Assembly: GCF_036788415.1 (NCBI RefSeq)
Contig: NZ_DAIQNN010000005.1
Span: forward strand, 1 to 64,000
Direction of reading: 5' to 3'
Length of the DNA stretch: 64,000 nucleotides
Source: Rubrimonas sp036788415
GTDB lineage: Bacteria > Pseudomonadota > Alphaproteobacteria > Rhodobacterales > Rhodobacteraceae
Shown here: piece by piece, positions 42,117 through 50,973 of the stretch
Numbering within the stretch: the first letter of the stretch is position 1
How the letters are laid out: each line of letters opens with the position of its first letter
The notes under the pieces: model-generated
The model's database searches: none
What the model was told of the DNA's origin: nothing
Seen by the model: only the letters and a program-made list of their open reading frames with translations
Made by a program: the position numbers and the translations under genes

Positions 42117-42281
42117 GGGTCCCCTGCAAGAGCGCGTTGATCGTCCGGCCCCGACATGTCCGAAATTGATTGATGTAATCATGACGTTTCCATGGCGGGG
42201 GCGCTCGTGGAACTTTACCGCTTTTAAAGAGATTTCAATTAAAAACTGGCGCGGTTTTCGTAGTTGCGGAGTGCGCGCAGC

Positions 42282-43109
42282 ATGTTCTCAGCCCATGTCG
42301 AGACCGAGATCCGCCGGGTCGCAGAAGCGCGCGGGATCGAGCCGGCGGCCCTGCTCGCCGTGGTCGAGGTCGAGAGCGGCGGCAAGGCGCTGACCGAGGT
42401 CGGCGGTCGGCCCATGCCGCTCATCCTGTTCGAATATCATGTCTTTCACCGCCGCCTGCGGCCCGAGGCGCGGCCCGGGGCGCAGCGGTCCGGCCTTGCG
42501 GCGGCGCGTTGGGGCGAGATCGCCTACCCGGCCACACAGCGCGAACGCTATGCGCTGCTGGCGCGCGCGGCGCTCATCGACCGCGAGGCGGCTCATGCGG
42601 CGTGCTCGTGGGGCGTCGGGCAGGTGCTGGGCGAGAATGCGCGCTGGCTGGGCTATGAGAGCGCCGAGGCGCTGGCGGCGGAGGCGATCTCGGGCGTGGA
42701 GGGCCAGGTGCGGCTGATGCTGCGCTTCATTGCGAAGCGCGGGCTGGAGCCGGCGCTCGCCGCGCGCGACTGGACGGCGTTCGCGCGCGGCTACAACGGG
42801 CCGATGCACGCCAAGCATGACTACGCCGGGCGGATGGCGCGCGCGCATGCGCGCTGGGCGCAGGCCCGCCCGGCGCCGCCGGCGCCCGCGCCGATCGGCG
42901 TCGGCGCGCGCGGCGAGGCGGTGCTGCGCGTGCAGCAGGCGCTCGTCGCGCTGGGGGTGCGGCTGGCGCTCGACGGCGAGTTCGGCGCGATGACGGGCGC
43001 GGCGGTGCGCGCCTTTCAGACCCGTCAGGGCCTCGTGCGCGACGGGATCGTCGGGCCCGAGACCCTCGCCCGGCTCGAGAGCGCGCTGAACGACCCCGCC
43101 GCCGCCTGA
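42282..43109 (+). CDS. N-acetylmuramidase with peptidoglycan-binding domain (endolysin-like)
   Basis: A 275-residue two-domain protein. Residues 1-190 match the N-acetylmuramidase family (DUF3380): the catalytic Glu is probably Glu31 in VEVESGG, followed by LILFEYHVFHRRL and CSWGVGQVLGENARWLGY, then FARGYNGP. A peptidoglycan-binding domain follows (about 205-270, VLRVQQALVALGVRL...AVRAFQTRQGL). There is no signal peptide, as in phage lysins that need a holin, and no holin gene is adjacent. ATG at 42282 is used; a TTG six codons earlier is possible. Confidence 0.82.
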   Translation: MFSAHVETEIRRVAEARGIEPAALLAVVEVESGGKALTEVGGRPMPLILFEYHVFHRRLRPEARPGAQRSGLAAARWGEIAYPATQRERYALLARAALIDREAAHAACSWGVGQVLGENARWLGYESAEALAAEAISGVEGQVRLMLRFIAKRGLEPALAARDWTAFARGYNGPMHAKHDYAGRMARAHARWAQARPAPPAPAPIGVGARGEAVLRVQQALVALGVRLALDGEFGAMTGAAVRAFQTRQGLVRDGIVGPETLARLESALNDPAAA

Positions 43110-43201
43110 CCGGACGAGCGCCGCGCCGAAGGCGCTTGCGTCTTGACGGAGCCTCCGCCGCGTTATCTTGCTCGCCCGAAGCGACAGCGCAGGGGGCGAG
43201 C

Positions 43202-43681
43202 ATGGGCGATCCGACACTGGTGGGCGAGGGCGACGCGGCCCCGGATTTCAGCGGCCCGCGCGACGGCGGCGAGACGCTTTCGGCGGCGGAGCTGTCGGGC
43301 GGGACGGTCGTTCTCTATTTCTATCCCAAGGACGACACGTCGGGCTGCACGCGCGAGGCGATCGAATTCACCGAACACCTCGAGGCCTTCAAGGCGGCTG
43401 GCGCTATGATCGTCGGCGTCTCGAAGGACAGCGTGAAAAAGCACGACAAGTTCCGCGACAAGCACGGCCTCGGCGTCGCGCTCGTCTCCGACGAGGCGGG
43501 CGACATCTGCGAGCGCTACGGCGTTTGGGTCGAGAAGAGCATGTACGGCAAGAAGTATATGGGCGTCGAACGCAGCACGTTCCTGATCCGCGACGGCGTC
43601 ATCCGCAAGGCGTGGCGGAAGGTGTCGGTTCCGGGCCATGTCGCGGAAGTGCTGGAGGCGGCTCAGGCGCTCCAGGGCTGA
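43202..43681 (+). CDS. bcp: Peroxiredoxin (Bcp/PrxQ family)
   Basis: A 159-residue thiol peroxidase. Peroxidatic Cys49 is in YPKDDTSGCTREAIEF. Classical PrxQ has a resolving Cys five residues later; here that position is Ile54, so a 1-Cys mechanism or the remote Cys103 would be needed. The YGVWVEKSMYGKKYMGVERSTFLI stretch is typical. The ATG follows GGGGGCGAGC. It probably detoxifies hydroperoxides; reductant partners are not nearby. Confidence 0.9.
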   Translation: MGDPTLVGEGDAAPDFSGPRDGGETLSAAELSGGTVVLYFYPKDDTSGCTREAIEFTEHLEAFKAAGAMIVGVSKDSVKKHDKFRDKHGLGVALVSDEAGDICERYGVWVEKSMYGKKYMGVERSTFLIRDGVIRKAWRKVSVPGHVAEVLEAAQALQG

Positions 43682-43771
43682 TCCTTCCCCGAAAGGGCGG
43701 CTCGGCGGGTTGCGCCCGACCGCCGCTTCGCGCGAGATGAGGCGGGGTGCGCGCGGGAGGATCGACGCGGC

Positions 43772-46700
43772 ATGGCGGGCCTCGCGGATCGCTTCAGGAC
43801 GGCTCGGCGGCCAGAGGCGCGGCGCGGACGGCGCGTCCAGCGCATGGCGCTCGGTCTTGCCGCGGCGCTGATCGGGCTCGCCGCGGCCGGGGGCGGCGCG
43901 CTCTATCTCAGGCTCGCGCAGGGGCCGATTCCGATCGAGGTCGGGGCGCGCTGGGTCGAGGCGGCGCTGGCGCGCGAGGCGCCGGGGATGGCGCTGCGCG
44001 TCGGCGGCTTGGCCGTGGCGCTCGACGCAGGCGGCGGGCCCGGGCTTGTCTTCTCCGACATGACAATGCGCGATTCGAACGGGGCGACGCTGTTCGAGGT
44101 TCCGCGCGCCCGGATGGGATTTCGCCCGCTCGATCTGCTGGCGGGCCGGCTGCGGCCGACGGGCGTCGCGATCTCGGGCGCGGCTGTGGTGCTGCGGCGC
44201 GAAGCGTCGGGGCGCTTCTCCTTCGCGGTGGATACCGAGGGCGGCGCGCCCGACGGCTTCGCCGCCGTCGCTGCGGCGCTGGAGGCTTGGGAGGCCGGCG
44301 CGCCCGGGCCGCTCGCGGCGCTGCGCGAGATCGCGCTCGACACGGCGTCGATGCGGTATGAGGACGCCGCCTCAGGGCGGGTCTGGCGCAGTTCGGGGGC
44401 GACGCTGATTGTCGCGCGGGAGGCGTCGGGACGCTTGTCGGCGCAAGCTTCGGCGCGGCTCGAAGGCGGCGCGTTCGGGCCGACGCGGCTGACGGCGGAA
44501 GGCTGGCGCGAGGCCGATGGCGGAGCGGCGCTGCGGCTGGGCTTCGCGCAGGCCGAACCTTCGGCGCTGGCGGACCAGTTCCCCGCGCTCGACGCGTTGC
44601 GCGCCCTGCGCGCGCCGGTCCGGGGCGAACTGCGCGCGGCGCTAGACGGGGCCGGCGCGCTGCGCGACTTCGACGGGCGGCTGCGCATCGGGGCCGGCTC
44701 GCTCGCGGTAGATGGGGCGGAGGCGACGGCGCTTCGCGGCGGCGCGCTCGATCTCGCCTACGATCCCGCGCGGGGGCGCTACGACATCCTGCGCGCAGAG
44801 CTCGACGCGGCGCCGGCGGCGGTCGCGCTGTCGGGCTTTCTCGCAGCCGAGCCCGAGGACGGCGCTTTCGTCGCGCAGGTCGAGATCGACGCGCTTTCGC
44901 TGCGCGATCCGGCGCTGTTCGCGGCCCCCGTCGCCTTCGACGGGGGCGGGGCGCTCGCGCGGCTCGACATGGCGGCGGGCACGCTGGATGTCGCGGCGCT
45001 GCGGCTGGAGCGCGCCGGGCTGACGCTGCACGGGCGCGCCCGTGCGGCGCGCGACGCGGCGGGCGGCTGGAGCGGCGAGGGGGCGCTGCGTGGGCGCGAT
45101 CTCGACGCTGCGACGCTGGCGGCGCTGTGGCCGCTTCCGGCGGCGCCCGGCGCGCGGAACTGGGTGGCCGACAATCTCGAAAGCGGCGTCGTCGACGCGT
45201 TCGAGATCGCGGCCCGCCTCGGGCGGGAGGAGGATTCGCTCTCGGTCGGCTTCTCGTTTCGCGACGCGACGGCCCATTTCCTCCGCCCGATGCCGCCCAT
45301 CGAGGAAGGGGCGGGGTGGGGCGTCGCGACGCTGAAGCAGTTCGGATTGGCGATGACGAAGGGTCGCGTCCGCGCGCCCTCGGGCGGCGAGGTGCGGCTG
45401 ACTGGCGGCGCGCTGCGCCTGCCGGACGCGAACGATCCGCGCGCGCTGTCGGTCGTCGAGATCGAAGGGCGGGGCGCGATCTCCGCGGTGCTCGACCTCA
45501 TCGACGCCGAGCCGCTCGCCCTGACCTCGAAGCTCGACCTCGACCCGCAATCGGTGGGCGGGGCCGCGGAGGTGCGGGCCTGGCTGACGCTGCCGCTCGT
45601 GCGCGACCTTGCGCTCGAAGATGTCGGCGTGGACGTCGAGGCGGCGCTGGCCGATGTGGTTTTCGATCCCCCCGGTCTCGATGCGACCCTGCGCGCCCCT
45701 CGCGCGACGCTCTCCGCGAGCGCGGCGCAGATGCGCGTCGCAGGCGAAGGGACGCTCGCGCCGCGCGGCGGGGAGGCGGGGCCTTTGCGCTTCGACTGGA
45801 CGGAACTCTTCTCGTCCGGCCCCGACGCGCCCTCCACCCGCCTGTCGATCGCGGCTGCGCTCGCGCCCGCGAACGCCGCGGCCTTCGGGATCGACGTCGC
45901 CCAATGGCGCGGCGGGACCGCTTCCGTCGACGCGGAGGTCGCGCTCGGGCCGGGCTCGGCTGCCGCGTTCGATCTGCGTTTGGACCTCGCTCAGGCGGCC
46001 CTCGTGGAGCCGGCGTTGAACTGGGAGAAGCCCGCGGGCGCGGCGGCGTCGGCGCGGCTGGAGGGCCGGCTGCCGGGGGCCGGCGACGGGGCCGTGACGC
46101 TGGGGCGGATCGACTTCGACGCGCCGGGCCTGACGGCGCGCGGCGCGGCGCGGCTGGACGCGCAAGGGGCGCTCGAGACGGTCGATCTGTCGCGGCTGCG
46201 GCTCGGGCGCAGCGACGTCTCGCTTTCGGCGACCCGAACCCCCGAGGGGCTGGCGGCGACCGTGCGCGGCGCGCGGCTCGATCTGGCCGCCCTCGGCGAC
46301 GCCGGCGCGCATGAGGGGCAGACGGGCGAGACGGCGCTTGCGGCGACGGTCGATCTGGACGTGGACCGGCTCGACCTGACCGACGCGCTGTCGCTGCGCG
46401 CGGCGCGCGGCCGGCTTGCGCGGAGTTCGCAGGGGTCTGTGAGCGCGCAGGTCGACGGCGCGCTGGTCGGGCGCGAAGGCGCGCCGGCTGTCGCAATCCT
46501 GAGCTTCGAGGGCGCCGAGGCGGGCGGTTCTGTGCGCATTCGCTCCTCGGACGGTGGCGGGGCGCTCCGGGCGGCGGGGCTGTTCGGCGACGCGCTGGGC
46601 GGCGCGCTCGACGTCGAGGCGCGCGTGACCCGGGGAGCCGCTATGCGCATCGAGGGCACGGCGCGCTTGCGCGACGTTACGGTGATCGACGACCCCGCGC

Positions 46701-47167
46701 TGCGCGCGATGCTCGCCGAAGCCCGGCTCGAGGCGGCGCAGGAACGGCTCGAGACCGAAGGCGGCCTCGCCTTCGACGCGGTGCGCGCCGAATTCGCGCT
46801 CGAGGACGACCTGTTCGACCTGTCGGAGTTCGTCGCGACCGGGCCGACCATCGGATTGACGATGCAGGGCGGCTACGACCTCGCCGCCGACCGGCTCGCG
46901 ATGACAGGCGTGTTCACGCCGCTCTACCAGATCAACAGCGCGCTCGGCGCGATCCCGCTGCTCGGCGCGCTGCTGACCGGCGGCGAGGGGGAGGGGCTGA
47001 TCGGCTTCAACTTCGCGCTCGACGGCCCGGCCGCCGATCCGCAAGTCCGGGTGAACCCGCTTTCGGCGCTGACGCCGGGCGTGTTCCGCGCGTTGCTCGA
47101 TCTCGGGGCCGCGCCGCCGGACCCCGAGGCCGAGGCGAACCGGGCCGCGAAGGAGCGCAACCGCTGA
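43772..47167 (+). CDS. AsmA-like (YhdP/DUF3971) envelope protein
   Basis: A 1131-residue protein: one N-terminal membrane helix (25-46) anchors a long periplasmic part made of repeating beta-rich segments (LDLAYDPARGRYDIL..., AALDGAG...). The C-terminal IGLTMQGGYDLAADRLAMTGVFTPLYQIN with LGAIPLLGALLTGG matches the AsmA-like/DUF3971 end. YhdP, TamB and YdbH are related bridge proteins that carry phospholipids to the outer membrane. Function here is by family only. Convergent tyrS ends 9 bp away. Confidence 0.78.
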   Translation: MAGLADRFRTARRPEARRGRRVQRMALGLAAALIGLAAAGGGALYLRLAQGPIPIEVGARWVEAALAREAPGMALRVGGLAVALDAGGGPGLVFSDMTMRDSNGATLFEVPRARMGFRPLDLLAGRLRPTGVAISGAAVVLRREASGRFSFAVDTEGGAPDGFAAVAAALEAWEAGAPGPLAALREIALDTASMRYEDAASGRVWRSSGATLIVAREASGRLSAQASARLEGGAFGPTRLTAEGWREADGGAALRLGFAQAEPSALADQFPALDALRALRAPVRGELRAALDGAGALRDFDGRLRIGAGSLAVDGAEATALRGGALDLAYDPARGRYDILRAELDAAPAAVALSGFLAAEPEDGAFVAQVEIDALSLRDPALFAAPVAFDGGGALARLDMAAGTLDVAALRLERAGLTLHGRARAARDAAGGWSGEGALRGRDLDAATLAALWPLPAAPGARNWVADNLESGVVDAFEIAARLGREEDSLSVGFSFRDATAHFLRPMPPIEEGAGWGVATLKQFGLAMTKGRVRAPSGGEVRLTGGALRLPDANDPRALSVVEIEGRGAISAVLDLIDAEPLALTSKLDLDPQSVGGAAEVRAWLTLPLVRDLALEDVGVDVEAALADVVFDPPGLDATLRAPRATLSASAAQMRVAGEGTLAPRGGEAGPLRFDWTELFSSGPDAPSTRLSIAAALAPANAAAFGIDVAQWRGGTASVDAEVALGPGSAAAFDLRLDLAQAALVEPALNWEKPAGAAASARLEGRLPGAGDGAVTLGRIDFDAPGLTARGAARLDAQGALETVDLSRLRLGRSDVSLSATRTPEGLAATVRGARLDLAALGDAGAHEGQTGETALAATVDLDVDRLDLTDALSLRAARGRLARSSQGSVSAQVDGALVGREGAPAVAILSFEGAEAGGSVRIRSSDGGGALRAAGLFGDALGGALDVEARVTRGAAMRIEGTARLRDVTVIDDPALRAMLAEARLEAAQERLETEGGLAFDAVRAEFALEDDLFDLSEFVATGPTIGLTMQGGYDLAADRLAMTGVFTPLYQINSALGAIPLLGALLTGGEGEGLIGFNFALDGPAADPQVRVNPLSALTPGVFRALLDLGAAPPDPEAEANRAAKERNR

Positions 47168-47176
47168 AAGACGCGC

Positions 47177-48424
47177 TCAGGCCAGCCGGGCCAGCGCGTG
47201 GCGCTTGCGACCAGCCGAGAGCTTGATCGCGCCGTCGGCGAACAGCGCGCGGGTGATCAGCGCGCCGGGATCGACGACCGGCTGGTCGTTGACCCGCGCG
47301 CCGCCTTCGGCGATCAGGCGCCTGGCCTCCTTGCCGGAGGCGGCCAGGCCCGCCTTCACGAAGAGCTGCGTCACCGGCACGCCCGCCCCTTCGACCGTCA
47401 CGAGGACTGTCGGCAGATCCTCTCCGGCGCCGCCCTTCTCGAAGGTCTCGCGGGCCGTCTCCTCCGCCGCCTGCGCCGCCGCGGCCCCGTGGGCGAGCGT
47501 CGTTACGGCGTTCGCGAGCAGCTTCTTGGCCTCGTTGATCTCGGCCCCGCGCAAGCTTTCCAGCCGCGCGATCTCGTCGAGCGGCAATTCGGTGTAGAGC
47601 TTCAGGAAGCGCCCGACATCGGCGTCGGCGGTGTTGCGCCAGAACTGCCAGAACTCGTAAGGCGAGAGCATCTCGGCGTTCAGCCAGATCGCGCCGGCGG
47701 CGGTCTTGCCCATCTTCTTGCCGTCGGCGGTCGTGAGCAGCGGCGAGGTCAGCCCGAACACCTCCGCCTGCGCGACCCGGCGGGTCAGGTCCACGCCGTT
47801 GACGATGTTGCCCCACTGGTCCGACCCGCCCATCTGCAGCGCGCAGCCATGGCGGCGATACAGCTCCAGGAAGTCGTAGGCCTGCAGCAGCATGTAGTTG
47901 AATTCGAGGAAGCTGAGGTTCTGCTCGCGCTCGAGCCGCAGCCGCACGCTGTCGAAGCTGAGCATACGGTTGATCGAGAAATGCCGACCGTAATCGCGCA
48001 GGAATTCGATGTATTTCAGCCCGTCGAGCCATTCGTCGTTGTCCGGCATGACGGCCCCGGTCGGACCGTCGCCGAAATCGATATAGCGGTCGAACACCTT
48101 GCGGATGCCGGCCATGTTGGCGGCGATGCCGGCCTCGTCCAGCAGCGGGCGGCTCTCGTCGCGGAAGGACGGGTCGCCGATGCGGGTGGTGCCGCCGCCC
48201 ATCAGGCAGATCGGCTTGCCGCCGGTCTTCTGGAGCCAGCGCAGCATCATGATCTGGATGAGCGAGCCGACATGCAGCGAGGGCGCCGTGCAGTCGAAGC
48301 CGATGTAGCCCGAGACCGGCTCCTTGAGCAGCCTTGCGTCGAGCGCTTCGAAATCGGTGCAGTCCTGCACGAACCCGCGGGCTTCGAGCGTGCGGAGGAA
48401 GTCGGAGCGCGGCTGGTAGGTCAT
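47177..48424 (-). CDS. tyrS: Tyrosyl-tRNA synthetase
   Basis: A 415-residue class I synthetase. The HIGH motif appears as HVGS (51-54) in PSLHVGSL, and KMSKS is KKMGKT in DGKKMGKTAAG. GGSDQWGN and the C-terminal S4 domain (VTQLFVKAGLAASGKEARRLI) are present. The ATG at 48424 gives the normal start MTYQPRSDFL. It is divergent from anmK by 71 bp. Confidence 0.95.
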   Translation of the reverse strand: MTYQPRSDFLRTLEARGFVQDCTDFEALDARLLKEPVSGYIGFDCTAPSLHVGSLIQIMMLRWLQKTGGKPICLMGGGTTRIGDPSFRDESRPLLDEAGIAANMAGIRKVFDRYIDFGDGPTGAVMPDNDEWLDGLKYIEFLRDYGRHFSINRMLSFDSVRLRLEREQNLSFLEFNYMLLQAYDFLELYRRHGCALQMGGSDQWGNIVNGVDLTRRVAQAEVFGLTSPLLTTADGKKMGKTAAGAIWLNAEMLSPYEFWQFWRNTADADVGRFLKLYTELPLDEIARLESLRGAEINEAKKLLANAVTTLAHGAAAAQAAEETARETFEKGGAGEDLPTVLVTVEGAGVPVTQLFVKAGLAASGKEARRLIAEGGARVNDQPVVDPGALITRALFADGAIKLSAGRKRHALARLA

Positions 48425-48441
48425 GGGCTCTGGCCTCGGAT

Positions 48442-48470
48442 TTGCGCCGGCGGAACGCGGCGGGTATAGC
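48442..48470 (+). promoter_or_regulatory. Possible promoter for anmK
   Basis: TTGCGC (48442-48447), 17 bp and TATAGC (48465-48470) in the tyrS-anmK gap. Both hexamers are weak; GGGAGGG lies 7 bp before the anmK ATG. Confidence 0.3.
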
Positions 48471-48495
48471 GGGCGGCCTTCGGGAGGGAAAGCGG

Positions 48496-49686
48496 ATGGC
48501 GCAGACGCGGCCGGTCTGGGCGCTCGGGCTGATGTCGGGCACGTCGATGGACGGAGTGGACGCCGCATTCCTGCTCGGCGACGGCGAGACGGTGACGGCG
48601 TTCGGCCCGTCGGGCTTCTTCCCCTACGACCGGCGGGAGCTGCGCGCGCTGATGCTCGGCGCGCAGGCGGCCCAAGGCGCGCCGACCGCCCAGCTGCGCG
48701 ACGCGCTGCGCTGGCCGCTGGCGGTGCGCGCCGCCGCCGCCACCGCCACCGAGGCGCATGCGCGCGCCGTGGAGCGGCTGCTCGCGGCCCATCCCGCCCA
48801 GCCGAGGCCCGCGCTGATCGGCTTTCACGGTCAGACGCTCGTGCATCGCCCAGCCGAGGGCTTCACCTTGCAGGTCGGCGCGCCGGCGCGGCTCGCGGCG
48901 CGGCTCGGCGCGGCGACGATGGGCGATTTCCGCGCGGCGGACATGGCGGCGGGCGGGCAGGGGGCGCCGCTGGTCCCGGTGTTCCATCAGGCGCTCGCGC
49001 GCAGGCTGGGCCTGTCGGAGGCGGTCGCAGTCCTCAACATCGGCGGCGTCGCCAACGTCACCTACGTCGATCTCGCGAACGGAGCGCTGCTCGCCTTCGA
49101 CACCGGGCCGGGCAACGCGCTGCTCAACGACTGGATGGCGGCGAGCCGCGGCGCGGCCTTCGACGAGGGCGGGACTGCGGCGCTGGCTGGGCGGGCCGAT
49201 GCGGCGCTGGTCGCGCGCTGGCTGGCCGATCCGTTCTTCGCCGCCCCGCCGCCGAAATCGCTCGACCGCGACCGCTTCAAGCGCGCGCTCGACGACTGCG
49301 CCGGCCTTTCGGTCGAGGACGGCGCGGCGACGCTGGCGCTCTACACGGTCGAATCGGTCGCCGCCGCTCTGCGCCTCATGCCGAGCCCGCCTGCGCGCTG
49401 GCTGGTCTGCGGAGGGGGGCGGCGCAATGCGGCGCTGATGCAGGGGCTTCGGCGGCGCATCAACGCGCCGGTCGCGCCGGTCGAGGATGTCGGGCTCGAC
49501 GGCGACATGCTCGAGGCGCAGGCCTTCGCGCATCTGGCGATTCGCGGCGCGCGCGGCCTGCCGACGACCTTTCCCGCCACCACCGGCTGCAGCGCCCCGA
49601 CCGTCGGCGGGCGGCTGCACGGCGCCGAGGAGGCGGGGCCGCCTGATCAGGCGGCCATGCTCTCCGACAGCCGCATCCGGACATAG
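48496..49686 (+). CDS. anmK: Anhydro-N-acetylmuramic acid kinase
   Basis: A 396-residue kinase that converts 1,6-anhydroMurNAc to MurNAc-6-phosphate in peptidoglycan recycling. The ATP motif MSGTSMDGVD is at 13-22; GFHGQT and LNIGGVANVT, then DTGPGN, also fit. The final codons overlap the convergent alpha/beta hydrolase gene by 40 bp. Divergent from tyrS. Confidence 0.93.
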   Translation: MAQTRPVWALGLMSGTSMDGVDAAFLLGDGETVTAFGPSGFFPYDRRELRALMLGAQAAQGAPTAQLRDALRWPLAVRAAAATATEAHARAVERLLAAHPAQPRPALIGFHGQTLVHRPAEGFTLQVGAPARLAARLGAATMGDFRAADMAAGGQGAPLVPVFHQALARRLGLSEAVAVLNIGGVANVTYVDLANGALLAFDTGPGNALLNDWMAASRGAAFDEGGTAALAGRADAALVARWLADPFFAAPPPKSLDRDRFKRALDDCAGLSVEDGAATLALYTVESVAAALRLMPSPPARWLVCGGGRRNAALMQGLRRRINAPVAPVEDVGLDGDMLEAQAFAHLAIRGARGLPTTFPATTGCSAPTVGGRLHGAEEAGPPDQAAMLSDSRIRT

Positions 49687-50300
49687 CCTTCGACGAGGTC
49701 GATCATTTCCTCCATGCCCTGCTCGAAGAAGTGGTTCGCGCCGGGGATCACCTCGTGCGTGATGGTGATGCCCTTCTGCGTCTTGAGCTTGGCGGCGAGC
49801 TTCTCGACATCGGCGGGCGGCGCGATCCGGTCGGCGTCGCCGTTCACGATCAGCCCCGAGGACGGGCAGGGCGCGAGGAAGCTGAAATCGTACATGTTGG
49901 CTGGCGGCGCGATCGACACGAAGCCGGCGATTTCCGGCCGGCGCATCAGCAGCTGCATCCCGATCCACGCGCCGAAGGAGAAGCCGCCCACATAGCACTG
50001 CCGCGCATTGGGGTTGAGGTGCTGGAGGTAGTCGAGCGCCGAGGCGGCGTCCGACAGCTCGCCGATTCCCTGATCGAACTCGCCCTGGCTGCGCCCTACG
50101 CCGCGGAAGTTGAACCGCAGCACCGAGAAGCCGAGCCGGTGGAACGCGTAATGCAGGTTGTAGACGACCTTGTTGTTCATCGTGCCGCCGAATTGCGGAT
50201 GCGGGTGCAGCACCAGCGCGATCGGCGCGTCGCGGTCCTTCTGCGGATGGTAGCGGCCTTCGAGGCGCCCGTCGGGACCGGCGAAAATCACTTCAGGCAT
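49647..50300 (-). CDS. Alpha/beta hydrolase of the dienelactone-hydrolase type
   Basis: A 217-residue alpha/beta hydrolase. ALVLHPHPQFGGTMNN gives the oxyanion region and GGFSFGA the nucleophile Ser108; the His is in IPGANHFFEQGM. Conserved copies of this family sit near suf genes in alphaproteobacteria, but no substrate is known. The stop overlaps the convergent anmK gene by 40 bp; its start is 56 bp from the iscR promoter. Confidence 0.83.
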   Translation of the reverse strand: MPEVIFAGPDGRLEGRYHPQKDRDAPIALVLHPHPQFGGTMNNKVVYNLHYAFHRLGFSVLRFNFRGVGRSQGEFDQGIGELSDAASALDYLQHLNPNARQCYVGGFSFGAWIGMQLLMRRPEIAGFVSIAPPANMYDFSFLAPCPSSGLIVNGDADRIAPPADVEKLAAKLKTQKGITITHEVIPGANHFFEQGMEEMIDLVEGYVRMRLSESMAA

Positions 50301-50355
50301 CGGGCGGGCGCCTCCTAGGGGTGCGGGTCAGGGCGGACCCTGCGGCCGGGAATGC

Positions 50356-50384
50356 TTGACGGGTTTTGTCAGGCACTCTAGAAT
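50356..50384 (+). promoter_or_regulatory. Strong sigma70 promoter of the iscR-suf operon
   Basis: TTGACG (50356-50361, 5/6), exactly 17 bp and TAGAAT (50379-50384, 5/6), the best promoter match seen in the window. Start is near 50391, giving a leader of about 109 nt before iscR. The -10 is covered by the Irr-like box. Confidence 0.7.
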
Positions 50385-50393
50385 TCTTCTAAA
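50377..50393. promoter_or_regulatory. Predicted Irr (ICE-type) iron box over the suf promoter
   Basis: TCTAGAATTCTTCTAAA matches the alphaproteobacterial Irr consensus (TTTAGAAT-N-ATTCTAAA) at 14 of 16 defined positions. It covers the -10 hexamer and the start site, as expected for a repressor site. In related bacteria Irr acts when iron or heme is scarce; IscR is a further regulator of such operons. Confidence 0.6.
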
Positions 50394-50417
50394 CGGCGAG
50401 GTGCGCGCCCCGCCGTT
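50392..50417 (+). other. Hairpin at the 5' end of the iscR leader
   Basis: AACGGCG (50392-50398) pairs with CGCCGTT (50411-50417) across a 12-base loop, right at the expected transcript start. A 5' stem of this kind can protect mRNA from decay. No riboswitch resemblance was found. Confidence 0.35.
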
Positions 50418-50499
50418 CATGCGACTTAAGTTCGCGGCGGCCCGCAGTCAATCGAGCCGGCGCCGACAGAGGGTCGCGCGGTGCGCGGAGGAGGCGGCG

Positions 50500-50973
50500 A
50501 TGAAGCTCAGCACGAAGGGTCGCTACGCGGTGACGGCGCTGGCCGACATCGCCTTGCAGGGCGGCGACCGGCTGGTGACGCTGTCGGAGATCTCGCAGCG
50601 GCAGGACGTGTCGCTGGCCTATCTCGAACAACTCTTCGTGCGGCTGCGGAAGGCGGGGCTGGTCGACAGCGTGCGCGGCCCCGGCGGCGGCTACCGTCTC
50701 GGCAAGCCGGCTTCGGAGCTGCGGATCATCGACGTGATGGCGGCGGTGGACGAGACCGTGAGCGCCGTGCGCTGCGAGAGCGCGGTGGAGCCGGGCTGCG
50801 GCGGCTCGCGCGCAAAATGCCTCACCCACAATCTGTGGGAGCAGCTTTCGAGCCATGTGCATGTGTTCCTCAGTCAGACCTCCATCGCCGACGTGATCGA
50901 GGATCGGCTGGCGCCCTGCCCCGCCGCGCCGACTCTGTGGCCGCTGGTGGAGGATGTGGAGCTGACCGCGTGA
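50500..50973 (+). CDS. iscR: IscR-type Rrf2 regulator
   Basis: A 157-residue Rrf2 winged-helix regulator. MKLSTKGRYAVTALADIALQ is the family start, and GPGGGYRLGK forms the wing. Cluster ligands Cys92, Cys100, Cys107 and His110 fit the C-X7-C-X6-C-X2-H layout, close to E. coli Cys92/98/104/His107. It senses [2Fe-2S] status and tunes Fe-S assembly. It heads the operon, and its stop overlaps the next GTG start by 4 nt. Confidence 0.9.
   Translation: MKLSTKGRYAVTALADIALQGGDRLVTLSEISQRQDVSLAYLEQLFVRLRKAGLVDSVRGPGGGYRLGKPASELRIIDVMAAVDETVSAVRCESAVEPGCGGSRAKCLTHNLWEQLSSHVHVFLSQTSIADVIEDRLAPCPAAPTLWPLVEDVELTA

Noticed and set aside
43143..43169. TTGACG and TATCTT before the peroxiredoxin gene as a promoter.
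   Set aside because: The spacer is only 15 bp, too short for a confident sigma70 call.
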